Assembly (NCBI RefSeq): GCF_040712315.1 | Contig: NC_134021.1 | Location: forward strand, 22,718,501-22,782,500 | DNA: 64,000 nucleotides | Direction of reading: 5' to 3' | Origin: Castanea sativa | Lineage: Eukaryota > Streptophyta > Magnoliopsida > Fagales > Fagaceae | Shown: positions 31,936-43,526 of the stretch, one piece after another | Layout: every line of letters begins with the position of its first letter | How positions within the stretch are numbered: position 1 is the first letter of the stretch | Made by a program: the position numbers and the translations under genes | Notes under the pieces: generated by a model | Databases searched by the model: none | What the model was told of the DNA's origin: nothing | Seen by the model: only the letters and a program-made list of their open reading frames with translations

Positions 31936-32664
31936 CTCTTCCCATTTGGCTATTCCGTGACAGAACCCCTAAACAGACTCTAGACTTAAACATGAGTTTG
32001 GGAACATAGACAAAACTCACTCACACCTAATTCTAAAAGCTGTGAAGCACCCGTATCCTGAAACACTCTCACATACAATAAATTTTCATTAAGCTCATGA
32101 CAAGTAGAACATAAGGTACGTATAGGAACAAGTAGAATGCAATCAATATACCAAAAGAGTTATAAGCGATGAAGCATAACTTGATCAAACATGAAAAGTC
32201 ATTAAGGAATAACTACAATGAACATTTATCCAGTAAATGATCATTCGGACACACAATGCAATTAAGAGCAATGCTAAAATCAATTACATGTCTAACAAGC
32301 ATGATGCATTAAAGAAACTAAAGCTAAGAGCAATAGAGAACAATAAGCGTCAAAACGACTATAAAAATCAAGATACACAAAAGTACTAAAGATAATTAAG
32401 TTCTAAACTTTTTAAACTAAAGTACCTAGACCGCTTTAAACTAAAGCAAAGTAAACATTATCCAAAAGCTATAAAAACTTTAAAGTAAACTAATAAACTA
32501 AAGAACCACCAAAATGAACCAATGTGCTCTAAGGTGTGCTAAAACTGTGCTCCCCCTTAAGCTGTACTACTCCCCCTCAAACTACTCCCCCTTTTTTACC
32601 AGAATGGCCAAAGAGACTAGAATTGTGCGGACTTCAACCCTGAGTTATCCTATTGCTGCTGCTG
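31936..32664. other. 3' non-coding part of the Copia-like element
   Basis: AT-rich with three ggggga(g/t)-type purine blocks on the minus strand at 32545-32595. No coding signal was recognised. Confidence 0.5.
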
Positions 32665-33736
32665 GTCCCTCATCATGTCATCAATCTGAGATGAGAGTGC
32701 AGTGATCTGGCCTTCTAGGTAGGTGAATTGAGTTGAGAAGTGTCGCATGTGGGAGTCTATCGTACCATACATCTGTTCAACCCTTGCAATTAGATGATCA
32801 AGACAATCGAGTGCTCGTGCACGCGCTTGAGAAGAAGGTTGTGCAATGTCCTCCGAAACTGATGTGAAATGCTCAATTTCTTCTTCCTTGTCTCCACCTT
32901 CTCTAGCAACATCATCTCTTGAAATTTAAGAGACACCAACAGATGGTCCGAGGATATGAGCTTTGCTTCAGGTCATAGTTTGAGCACTGATTGGATAATA
33001 TCTTTGCATCACTAGAAGTCCACTAGGAATCTTCACCCTTGCCCTTGTGACAAGAGCCATGATAATGCTTGGAAATGGCAAAATTAGCCTTGTATTCCAA
33101 TTTGTGAAGCATTTGGTGAAGAGATGGTAGATGTGACTGCAAATGTCGATCTCCTTGTGTGTGAAAAGATCAAGCAGAAATATGGATCTTGGTGCTGACA
33201 AGGTCATCAAGTTCCTCACCAGGTAGAGGTTGAAGATCATGATATAGGCCAAGGTTCTCATCTCCAGAGAATGGAATGGTGTGCAAGGCCTTCTTACTAA
33301 TTTTGCCACCAAGGACATCCACAATTTGTCCGAGTTTTTCCCTTCTCTCATCATACTAGAGGGATGTGTGTGGAGTCGTTGGACGAACCTCCAAAATCTC
33401 TTGAATGGTCTCCCTTCTGACATAGAACTCTCTCCCTCGCAGCTAATAGTTTATGCAATCCCATTCCACAAAGGCATTGGCATAGAAATCCCGAATGATT
33501 TCTTCATCGATATTCCTCATTGAGTTCAATGGCATTGCCCACATCCTTTCTTTGAACACGTCGGGAATGAAAGTGTGTTCTAAGGACACTAACTCCACAA
33601 TCCTTTCCAAGATGATTGGGGCCCTTTTGTAGTAATCCTTATAGGCCATGTTTGCATCATCGTTTCGAAATGCATCCGAGGAAATGCGTTGACATTTTGA
33701 GGACTTCTTTGTGGCTGATTTCTTTAGAGGAGACAT
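32665..33736 (-). pseudogene. PF20167-like 'putative plant transposon protein' reading frame
   Basis: Start ATG at 33736 (MSPLKKSATKKSSK). Conserved blocks follow: ERMWAMPLNSMRNIDEEIIR, FYANAFVEWDCINY, then GREFYVRRE, TLAYIMIFNLYLVRNL, SAPRSIFLLDLFTHKE and IDICSHIYHLFTK. These resemble PF20167 proteins common near plant retroelements. The C-terminal part (about 32665-32900) ends in SSQIDDMM...QQQQ and is coiled-coil-like. A stop at 33443-33445 (after INY), a shift near 33360 and further breaks make it a pseudogene. Function of the family is unknown to me. Confidence 0.65.
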
Positions 33737-33853
33737 TTGCAAAACAGACATAAACACAAAGAAACAAGAGAAAAACAAACAAGGAACCAAACTTGATTAG
33801 ATACAAGTTAGTCCATAAACAAACAGCAAGTCCTAAAACGAAAATAACAACAT

Positions 33854-34526
33854 TGATGATGAGAAGAAAATCAGTAGGCTGGATGGTCCGGACTTGAAGA
33901 GACTACTTGCTCTCTTGATGACCTGAAAAAGAAAGAAAAGCGATCAAAGGTGACCGGCGTCGCCGGCCAAGAACCCTTCGATGACAAAGTTAGTTTTTTA
34001 TATTTTCGGAGTTCCAACTTTTTTGGGAAATGTAAAACGTACCCTTGTTTTTGTCTGAATGAACATTTATATAGTGTCATAAGAATAGTTATCAAACTTG
34101 TAACCTCTCCTGGATTTGAGGAGGTGTGAGTGTTCAGAGATAACTTCCACAACTGCCTGAGAGTTACATATATCTCACCTAACTGTTGTTGGAAGTTATG
34201 CGTGTAATAAGGGGCTGTTCTACACGTTCAGGAATTTTCCTAAGTGTCTAGGATTCGTCCAGGGGTCCTCGTCCTAAGGACTCCCAGCCGAGCATACCTC
34301 GCATCCTAGGGAGGTCCTTCCTTTATGGACAACCATTTCCATGGACGAGGTTCACGACGACCGTGGACGACATGGTGGGGTTCTTGTGAAACTTTACCAC
34401 ACAAAACCTCATCCAAACATCTCCCTGTATGGATGAGCTTCATGGACGAGGTTCTGACAGCTTTCGATTGTTTGGTCTTGCCTTGGACGACCTTCATGGA
34501 CGATTATTTGGAGTTATCCCCCATTA
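33854..34526 (-). repeat. 3' LTR of Tat element 2
   Basis: Plus-strand limits TGatgatgag ... cccccatta (partner ends ccccccatCA). The polypurine tract (gacaagggggcaac on the minus strand) adjoins at 34527-34540. Confidence 0.92.
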
Positions 34527-34735
34527 GTTGCCCCCTTGTCTATGGGTCGTCTAGGAAGCATGTAAAACGGTGTCATTTTTGGACGCGTGTCTTTATGTTA
34601 GCTGTATGTGTGCCACGCGTCGTAGCTTCATAGGCAATTTATCATGTCGATTTAATTTATCGAGGGAAACGCTAGGTGGCGTGTCTTGATTTGTCACGTA
34701 ATTCGAGACACCATTTATCAATGCCTATAAATAGT

Positions 34736-34744
34736 GGATTTCCT
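34736..34744 (+). promoter_or_regulatory. TATA box of the opposite-strand gene, element 2
   Basis: cctataaatag, 158 bp upstream of the ATG at 34894 and about 210 bp from the LTR; a C/T-rich leader follows. Same motif and layout as 9297 in element 1. Confidence 0.7.
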
Positions 34745-34893
34745 CTCATACCCTTTGCACTTTTTCAAATTTTCTTTTTTGACATCCTCGTCTTAGCACC
34801 TCGTCTAGAAGTTTCCTGCGTCCGTAGTTCCCCTCCGTCTAGACTCATGTATTTTCTATAGCCTCGTCCTCGAATTTTAAGCTTTCTCAAAAA

Positions 34894-37072
34894 ATGTCTA
34901 TAGAGCTTTCCTCGTCTAACAATAGCGTTGGCAAAGCTATAGACGAGTATCATGACCCTAGTAGTTTTAATGGGTCTAGTAATAGTAATAGTGGTGATAG
35001 CCATAGCAGTAGTGAAGGAAACACCACGGACGAGTATACGTCAGGTGTTCCTAGGATTCCCTTAAAGGAATTTCAGGAAAGCCTAAGGACGAGGACTGAG
35101 TTTGGGTCTAGGGCTGGCACCAGTGCCCCCTCGTCTTTTGCTCAAGACGAGGAAGAAGTGGTCTATAGTTGTGCTGTTAGGGTTGCCTCCAAGATAGATG
35201 AGAGAAAGTTAGGCCTCCTTAAGTCTTGGTACCAAATCCCTGAAAGTTTAAATCCTAGACTACTTGTGCGTGATAAGTGATGTTGTCAGCCCCGTTTTGG
35301 TGTTGACATTTATGAGGCTTACCTCTTGGGGGGTTTGAGGTTGCCCCTCAATGCCTTTGCCAGGGAGTTACTTTCTAGGTTAGGCTTAGGTATTTGTCAG
35401 TTCAACCCCAATGCATGGAGGCTAATAGTTGCTATGCGAGTTTTATGGAGGGGGTGTTTGAGGGGGATCGTCCTCCGAGATTAACCAATCCCTTGGCTTT
35501 TACCAGCTTACAGCCAGAGGGAGAGATTATAGGCTGATAAAATCCTTAGTCACCTCAGAACGGAGTTCTTCTTCGTCTCTGGCTTTTGGGCTGGACGCCC
35601 TATTGAGGTTGACAGGGATTCATTCCCTCCCTACATAGGAGAATTAGGGAACCTTCGTGCTGAAGGTATGTCTAGCCATCCCTTCATCTTTTGTTACACT
35701 TCGTATTGTAGTCGTCTAATCACCCTTCTCTATTTTGTAGGTGCCAGACGACCTCATTTGAGCAAGTTTTTCCTTGGACGAGTTCAGAAAGCTCGTCTAC
35801 ACCCTGAAAGAGATTTCCACTCCTTGGTCACTCTTCAACGCCTAGCTACCTAGGATCTTGGTCCTGAGCCTTCTCCCGAAGCCACAGCCCACGAGCGTAC
35901 AGTGCATAGACGTAAGTTTTTACTTTGAGTGGCCCTCTTTTGCTTTCCCTAGGGTTGATTCTAACAAATTTACCTACAGGTATGGCTACGATGAAGGAAA
36001 ATAAAGGGAAGAGGTAGTGGACGAGGTTGTGGGGCCAGAAGCTCAGCCTCAACCTCAACCCGTGCTCAGGGATTCCCAGCCTCGTCCTATCCTTGAGGAA
36101 TCTCAGCCTTATCTTTCTGTTAGAGATAAAAGGAAGAGCTTGTCTCTTGGAATTGACTTGGGGAATCTTCCAAGCAGGCGTAAGGACAAGAGGGTCAAGC
36201 ACAAGTCGTCCAAGGCTAAAAAGGCTCAAACCCAGGACAATCAATCCCACCATTTCCTCATCTCCAAAAGTCCCATCCAAATTTTAGATGTTGATTCTGA
36301 ATCGAAGGATTCTCCGTCCTTGCAGATCTCGTCCAAAGTTGAACCGAAGGATTCTCCGTCCTTGAGAAGGTTGTAACGGATGAAGACGTGATGGCGTGCT
36401 ATGACATGTCTCTAAAGGATTTTGAACATTCTGGTGTTCATGACCTTTTCAAGGTATGCTTCCCTCTTTCTTCTCTTTTTTTATATATATACATGCCTTG
36501 TCTTGCCAATTTCGTATATATGCCTATTATAATGAAATTTTTAATTTGTGCAGGCTATGTCTAAGTTTATTGCCGCGTCCAGGCAGGCAACTGAATTGGA
36601 TAAGACGAGAATTCTGCTAGAGAAGACGATCCAAAAGGTAAAGGACGAGTCTACAAGGTGGGCTGAAGTAGCTGCCAAGGCTAAGGAGGATGCAAAGAAG
36701 CTAAGGAGCAATGTTGAGGAGTTGAGGACGGACGTCAAGGAGAAGGACGCTCGTCTTGAACTCCTCCAAAAGAAAAATGACGAGCTAAGCACCCTTCTTG
36801 AAAAGGTTAGGGGAGACGCGGTTGCAGAGTTTAAGTCGTCCAAAGAATGCACCAATCAATTGGACGCCAACTATACAGCTGGGTTCGAAGATTTCAGGAT
36901 GGAAGCCATGGAGAAATTCCCTGAAATTGACTTCAGCCTCATCAAACTTAACCTGGGTGGGGCTACTTCAAGTTTCCTCCTCCAGACGAGCTCAGAGGAC
37001 GTCAATGTTGAGGACGATGCCTCTATAAAGCCACCTCAGGACGACCCTAATGCCGACGCCCCTCCTGCTTAA
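34894..37072 (+). pseudogene. Opposite-strand Tat gene with four candidate exons (PF04195-like plus coiled coil)
   Basis: Exon 1 from ATG 34894: Ser/Asn-rich N-terminus, then after a TGA (35278-35280, where relatives have Trp) the PF04195-like core VDIYEAYLLGGLRLPLNAF and FNPNAWRLIVAM. Candidate introns: gaag|gtatgt (35665) to tttgtag (35741); gac|gtaagt (35911) to cctacag (35980); aag|gtatgc (36454) to tgtgcag (36553). The last exon opens with AMSKFIAASRQATELDKTRI and gives about 170 codons of Lys/Glu-rich coiled coil ending at TAA 37072. Other stops occur in the middle exons (35851-35853, 36374-36376). Nuclear or particle role unknown; comparable to gene 23 of Grande-type elements. Confidence 0.8.
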
Positions 37073-38107
37073 AGACGAGATTGCTAACTTAGTGTTTGTT
37101 TGTTTTTCTTTTTGATTTGGTCCGTTGTTCTTTAGGACTTTTATTAAGATGTATTTGAATACAATTATCTTGTCCAGAGTTTTCTGGATGAGTTTATTAA
37201 CAATTGCCATTTTAAGGCTTACTTTTTAAGGGTTTTTGGACGATAGTCGTCTACCCTTGTTTTAGACTTTGATGATCATATACTTTTATCCAGTATTTTA
37301 TCTTATTGTATGGACGAGTTTATGTTCTGTTTTCACCATTAGGTGTTGGCTTTTAAACAGTATTGTTGAATGGTCGTCCATACATCTCTCTTATGGACGA
37401 TCTACCTATGCTTGGATGTTTTTGCTTGCCATTTTATATTTTTCTAAGTATAACTCGTCTCCGAAATGGCAATGATGATCATGCATCTTTTTCCTCGTCT
37501 ATGGGTTAGGTAGTTGGCATCCGTCTCTCACTTAGACATTTCTAGTGTTTACCTTGTTCCAGTATACCTGGGCGTCTTGGTCTGATGCTCGTCCGTGGAC
37601 TAGTTTCACTATATGCCTTTTCCTCGTCCGTTTATCTTCAGACGAGCATGCCTTAGATTATTTTCCTTTGCTTTATCCTCATTTCGAGGAAAGCTTATGA
37701 ACGTTACATCCCTGCGTCCAGAGATTTTCATTCGTATTAGGCTTTTGCCCCCCTTGTGGGTATTATTATGGAAACTAGATTTATGCATTAAATACATTAG
37801 AAATTCAAACCATATTATTGCATGAACATTGTCCACAAATATGGCACGCTTAGAAGCTGGTGCCTTATTAAAATACTTAAGAAAATACATAACCTCGTCT
37901 TTCACAAACTGGTCTATAGACGATGCAAAAGTTTAAGAACTAGTGCACTTTTTATTCTTAATACACACCATAGTAGTAATAAGAACACAACAGTAGATAT
38001 AAGTAAACACATAGACCATAGCTGTAGCTGTCCATAGTATCAACCTTGTCCCTAGATTATTTCGTCCAAGCTCATCACTGATAATACCTCCTCAGGTGTT
38101 CCACGTT
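37073..38107. other. Spacer between opposite-strand gene and integrase
   Basis: T-rich, with repeated cgtcc/gacga words as elsewhere in element 2, and likely 3' ends of both convergent transcripts. No tandem array comparable to that in element 1 was seen. Confidence 0.5.
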
Positions 38108-39160
38108 CTAGGGGTGCTCTAACTTTCGTCCGTCTAGGGCCTCCAGGTAGTATGACCCCTGCTTCTTGCAGTTGATTACCCTGTAAGGTCCCTCCCAATT
38201 GGGTCCCAATTTTCTATGAGCTAAATTCCTAATTGCCAAGGAGACTCTTTTGAGAACGAGGTCCCTAACATTGAATCGTCTGGGTTTCACCATGGCATCA
38301 TGCTGCCTAGCCATAAGATTCTTGTATCTTGCTGTCCTTTACTCCGCATCCATTCTTACCTTGTCAATAAGATCGAGGTCAAGACGAAGTTGTTCCCCAT
38401 TCTCTCTCTCCTAATACTTCATCACTCGATGATTAGCCATATGAACTTCTGCTAGTATGACGGCTTCACTTCCATAGGCTAGCTTAAAGGGGGTCTCTCC
38501 TGTCGGAGTTCGTACAGTCGTCCTGTAGGCCCAAAGAACACCTGATAACTCGTCTGGCCATATCCCTTTTTCCCCCTCGAGCCGAGTCTTGATGATTTTC
38601 AGCAGGGATCGGTTCGCTACTTCTGCTTGTCCATTTGCCTGTGGATGGGAAGGTGAGGAATAGTGATTCTTGATTCCAAAATGTTTGCAAAAGTCCTTGA
38701 AGGGTGTGTTGTCAAACTGACGTCTGTTATCTGATACTAGTACCCTGGGTACTCTGAACCTACATAGAATATTCTTCCAAACAAAATTTTTAACATTTTG
38801 CTGAGTGATTGTTGCAAGAGGTTCGACCTCTACCCACTTGGTAAAGTAATCGATCCCTACTACCAAAAACTTCATTTGTCTGGTTCCCATGGGGAAGGGA
38901 CCTAGGATATCCAGTCCCCACTGTGCAAAGGGTCATGAGGCCATCATTGGGGTCTGGTACTCTAACGGCTGTCTAGAGACATTCCTATAGTGCTGACACT
39001 GGTCACACACCTTGACATAGGCCTTAGCATCTGCCTGCATTGTAGGCCAATAGTAGCCTGCACGGACGACCTTATAGACAAGCGATCTCGCTCCTGAATG
39101 ATTCCTACATGCTCCTTCATGAAATTCCCTCAAAACATAGTTTGACTCGTTCGGAGCCAA
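38108..39160 (-). pseudogene. Integrase, Tat element 2
   Basis: Zinc domain: HEGACRNHSG (two His) and VCDQCQ (two Cys). Catalytic core: QWGLDILGPFPMG (Asp), VLVSDNRRQFD (Asp; family usually NGxQF) and HPQANGQAEVANR (Glu), then LWAYRTTVRTPTGETPF. The C-terminal NWEGPYRVINCKKQGSYYLE lies at 38108-38314. Interrupted by stops at 38933-38935 and 38411-38413 and by a shift in the region 38315-38410. Confidence 0.9.
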
Positions 39161-39269
39161 ACACCTTAGGTAAGGTTAGGAAAAACCTCACTTGTACAGC
39201 ACTTCGTTTATGAGGACGTATTTGGCTGCCCTGACCCCCAACTTCCTAACTTCGTCTTTGTCTTCTGGA

Positions 39270-39903
39270 AGCCTTCCATCTTTAAGATAGATTACTATTG
39301 GACTCATCCAATTTTCTCCCCCTCATATCTGCTGTATGTCCGGAAAGTCTATGCTTGGCATATATTGGACGTTGTCGTACTCGTCCGTAACTCCTCCTGT
39401 CGAAGCTGCTTTCACCAAGGCATCTGCTTCCATATTTTCCTCCCTGGGGAGTTGAACAAAACTTACCTCTGAAAACTTTCGTGTAAGTCATTTCACTTTG
39501 CTGAGGTATTTCTTCATCCGGTCTTCCTTAGCATCACACATTTCATTTACTTGGTTGATGACTAGTTGAGAATCTCCTTTGACTATTATCGACTCCGCCC
39601 CTAAGGACTTAGCCAATTTCAGTCCTTTGAGTAGAGTTTCGTACTCAGTCTTGTTGTTGGTGGTTTGATACTGTAGACGGGCCGCGTACTCCAGCTTATC
39701 ACCCTCTGGGGACTTAAGTATGACTCCAATCCCTCCTGCATATAGTGTGGACGATCCGTCTACATTGATAACCCACCTTTCAACTCCTTCGTCTTTGTCC
39801 AGCTCGTCCTGGCTAGGGGTGAACTCTGCAATGAAATCTGCTAATGCCTGCGCCTTTATCGCGCTCCTTGGAAGGTATCTGACGTCAAACTCGCTAAGTT
39901 AAA
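39270..39903 (-). pseudogene. Archaeal-type RNase H, Tat element 2
   Basis: On the minus strand: tether with ALADFIAEF, then VINVDGSSTLYAGG (Asp), NNKTEYETLLKGL (Glu), VKGDSQLVINQV (Asp) and MEADALVKAAS (Asp), so the four acidic positions remain. A stop lies after YLSKVK (about 39490) and another near 39320. Confidence 0.8.
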
Positions 39904-40060
39904 CAGCCCTCTGTATTTATCATCCAGCGGCTTCCAACTTGTTCATTGCCTTCTTTATGGGATGATCTGTTAGGACGTTAATAATATGAGCTTGGAAATA
40001 ATGCCTCAGCTTCCTGGAAGCCGTAATCAAGGCAAAAGCTAGCTTCTCCATCATCGGATA

Positions 40061-41419
40061 TCATCCTTCCACTCCTTTCATCACATGGCTTGTGTAATAA
40101 ACTAATTTATGGATTCTCCCTTCTTCTCTGACCAACGCTGAGATTACTACGTGTGGGGACACCGCCAAATACAAATACAGCTTTTCTCCAGGTACAGATG
40201 GACTCAGCAATGGAACTGTCATGAGGTACGTCTTCAAGTCTTGAAAGGCCTTTTGACACTCGTCCGTCCACTTAAATGCCTTCCTAAGGACTTTAAATAA
40301 TGGCAAACACTTGTCAGTAGCTTTCGACACAAACCTATTAAGGGCGACAACTCGTCTGGTAAGAGACTGGACTTCCTTGATATTCCTTGGTGGTTCCATA
40401 TTTAGTATCGCCTGGAATTTGCTCGAATTTGCTTCAATTCCTCTGTGCGAAACCATGAACCCTAAAAACTTCCCCGACGAAACTCCGAAAGCACACTTGC
40501 TTGGATTTAATTTCATGTTATACCGCCGAAGTGTATCAAAAGTCTCTTGAAGGTCGTCCAGATGATTTCCCTCGTCCAGGCTCTTTACCAGCATATCATT
40601 CACATAAACCTCCACATTTCGCCCGATTTGAGGACGGAACATGTGGTTAACCAATGTTTGGTAACTTGCCCCTGTGTTCTTCAAACCAAAGGGCATTACT
40701 TTGTAGCAAAACAACCCTTGGCTTGTAATGAATGAGGTCTTTTCTTGATCTGCCTCGTCCATCTTTATCTGGTTGTAGCCTGAGAAGGCGTCCATAAAGC
40801 TCAGCAACCTGTGACCTGCCGTCGAGTCCACCAATTGGTCAATACGTGGTAATGGGTAACTATCCTAGGGGCAAGCTTTGTTTAAGTCAGTAAAGTCCAC
40901 GCACATCCGCCACTTTCCGTTGGCTTTCTTTACCATGACTACGTTCGCCAACCAATCTGGATAATAAACTTCTCGGATGAACTCTGTAGTAATCAACTTC
41001 TGGACTTCTTCTTTGATGGCATTGTCTCGCTCAGGAGCAAAAACCCTCTTCTTCTGACGCACTGGCTTGGAATAGGGACACACGTTTAGGCTGTGAGTAA
41101 TAACACTTGGATCAATATCAGGCATGTCTTCATGACTCCATGCAAAGACATCGAGGCTTTTCTTTAAAAACTGGACCAAAGCATGCTTTGCCTCTTCTTC
41201 CATGCTCGTCCCAATTCTAGTGAACTTCTCAGGCCTGCTCTCGTTCAAAGGGACATCTTCTAAGACCTCAGTGGGTTCCACTGTGATCCTTCTCTCGTCT
41301 ATACTCATTGCCTGTACATGCTCGTCCATCGCCAGCATGGCTAGGTAGCACTCTCTGGTGGCCAACTGATCTCCTTGTACTTGGCCCACTCCGTGCTCGG
41401 TCAGGAATTTGATGGACAA
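40061..41419 (-). pseudogene. Reverse transcriptase and RNase H, Tat element 2
   Basis: Linker LDVFAWSHEDMPDIDP, then RT motifs KWRMCVDFTDLNKACP, SFMDAFSGYNQIKM and VMPFGLKNTGASYQ. The catalytic box reads VEVYVNDMLVKS: the first Asp of YxDD is Asn (codon at 40598-40600). RNase H begins KLYLYLAVSPHVVISA. Stops at 40865-40867 (after KACP) and at 40061-40063. The substitution alone should abolish polymerase activity. Confidence 0.92.
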
Positions 41420-41700
41420 GTGGTAGGTGGAGGTTACCGCCTTTCAACTATTCAGAGTCGGTCTTCCAATAATTGCATTATATGACGATGCACAATCAAC
41501 AACAAGGAAATTTACCTCTTTGGTTGTCTGCTATGGATACGCTCCAACGACCACTGGTAATGTAATGGTGCCCACTGGTTGCACCTTTATTCCTCCGAAT
41601 CCCACCAATGGCGAATTCACTGGTCGAAGTTGATCTCGTCCTAGCCTCATTTGCTAGAAGGCGGGGTAATACAAAATATTACTGTCATTGTCTATCAACA
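41420..41700 (-). pseudogene. Protease C-terminal region, Tat element 2
   Basis: Minus strand reads LVGFGGIKVQPVGTITLPV and FLVVDCASSYNAIIGRPTLN, the flap and IIGRP motif of Tat proteases. The catalytic D-x-G segment should lie at about 41690-41740 (NDSNILYY context). Stops at about 41530 and 41442 break the frame. Confidence 0.75.
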
Positions 41701-41780
41701 CCCTCCTGGTCATGTAGTCAGCAATGAGTAGGGTGATGACTATTGCGTCATCGTGTTGGTGGTGAAGTCGTCCTGCGTCC

Positions 41781-42763
41781 TCATCTATGAACGTAATGGC
41801 CTGCTCTCTTTCTCTTCTTGGCTATGATAGCGTCCTCAGCATTCATGAAATTCTCAGCCGTATGGACGAGTTTAGCCATAGTCTGTAGTTCCTGCTCATA
41901 GAGCTTATGAATGAACAAGTCAGAATTGACCCTATTATGGAAAGCGGCCAATAACAACTTGTCATCCATTTCGTCCACCGTCAAGGCTTCCTATTAAACC
42001 GGGTAATGAAAGACCGCAAACTCTCATTTTCTCCTTGCTCTATAGTTAGCAAACTAGAAGAGGAACGCTTGTGGCGTTGTCCTCCAATGAAATTATTGAC
42101 AAACAATTTACTCAACTCTTTAAATGATCCCACTGAGTTTGGGGGTATTTTGCTGAACCATACCCGCGCTGGTCCCTTAAGTGTGGTAGGGAAAGCTCTG
42201 CACATAATCTCGTCCGGGACCCCTTGAAGGTGCATGGTCGTCTTGAAAGTAGCAATGTTATCACACGGGTCACGATTTCCATCATACGAATCCAAGGAAG
42301 GCATTTTGAATTTCGGAGGTAGGGGGTGACTGTTGATGGAAGCCGTGAAAGGGGAGTCCGTTCGGTCAACTAAATCATCCGCTAGGTTCGCCCACCTCAT
42401 GTTCTCCCTAATCTCATTCATGGCTTTTCTCATCTGGTCCATCTCCTTTTCTAAGTGTGGCACTCTTCTTGAAGCAGTACCTCTTATCTGATTTTCGGAC
42501 TCAACATTTTCTCCTCCACCTTCCTGACTCTGGGCTTGTCCTTCCGCGTGCCCATCATAGCGCTGCCTCCTTAGATTGATCTCCCTGTTCAACTCTTGAT
42601 TCTAACGGGTCAATTCCGCCATAACAGCAGCCATGGACTGTATATGTTGAACAGAAGGCGGCTGCATGACAGGCGCTGATTGACGATCGCGGAGGGGATT
42701 ACTTAAAGCATCCCTACTCTCCTGGTGGCCTGGGCTGGTAGCCCTTGATCTTGTTCGAACCAT
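41781..42763 (-). pseudogene. Gag region, Tat element 2
   Basis: ATG at 42763 (MVRTRSRATSPGHQ). A TAG at 42602-42604 splits off the N-terminal part. The core contains FKMPSLDSYDGNRDPCDNIA, MCRAFPTTLKGPARVWFSKI and SLRSFITRFNRK, then a frameshift near 41984 into MTVDEMDDKLLLAAFHNRV. Typical Retrotrans_gag of the Tat lineage. Confidence 0.85.
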
Positions 42764-42828
42764 TCAGCCTTTTGTCTGGGAAAGGCTAATCGTTAAAATC
42801 AGAACTCGAACGAAAAGAATACTCCATA

Positions 42829-42846
42829 TTCACACAGACGGTGCCA
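42829..42846 (-). promoter_or_regulatory. Primer-binding site, Tat element 2
   Basis: Minus strand tggcaccgtctgtgtgaa, two bases inside the 5' LTR; closely similar to the site of element 1. Confidence 0.8.
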
Positions 42847-42848
42847 AC

Positions 42849-43521
42849 TGATGATGTGAAGAAAATCAGTAGGCTGGATGCTTCGGACTTGAAGGGACTA
42901 CTTGCTCTTTCGATGGCCTGAATATGAAAGAAAAGCGATCAAAGGTGACCGGGGTCGCCGGCCAAGAACCCTCCGATGGCAAAGTTAGTTTTTTATATTT
43001 TCGGAGTTCCAAATTTTTTGGGAAATGTAAAACGTACCCTTGTTTTTGTCTGAATGAACATTTATATAGTGTCCTAAGAACAGTTATCAAACTTGTAACC
43101 TCCCCTAGATTTGAGGAGGTGTGAGGGTTCAAAGATAACTTCCACAACTACCTAGGAGTTACATATATCTCACCTAACTGTTGTTGGAAGTTATGCGTAT
43201 AATAAGGGGTTGTTCTACACGCTCAGGAATTTTTCTAAGTGTCTAGGGTTCGTCCAAGTGTCCTCGTCCTAAGGACTCCTGGCCAAGCGTACCTCGCATC
43301 CTAGGGAGGTCTTTCCTTTATGGACGAACCTTTCCATGGACGAGGTTCACGACGACCCTGGACGACATGGCAGGGTTCTTGTGAAACTTTACCACACAAA
43401 ACCTCATCCAAACATCTCCCTGTATGGACGAGCTTCATGGATGAGGTTCTGACAGCTTTCGATTGTTTGGTCTTGCCTTGGACGACCTTCATGGACGATT
43501 ATTTGGAGTTATCCCCCATCA
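42849..43521 (-). repeat. 5' LTR of Tat element 2
   Basis: Plus-strand limits TGatgatgtg ... cccccatCA, 673 bp. Confidence 0.93.
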
Positions 43522-43526
43522 AACAT

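Larger units (their letters stand above)
33854..43521 (-). mobile_element. Tat element 2: full-length Ty3/gypsy retrotransposon
   Basis: LTRs of 673 bp each (33854-34526, 42849-43521) and a perfect duplication aacat (33849-33853, 43522-43526). Minus-strand order: gag, protease, RT (YVND), RNase H, archaeal-type RNase H, integrase; then a plus-strand spliced-looking gene near the 3' LTR. It is inserted in the Copia-like element, so it is the younger of the two. The LTRs differ at roughly ten positions in the first 125 bp by my count. Confidence 0.94.
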
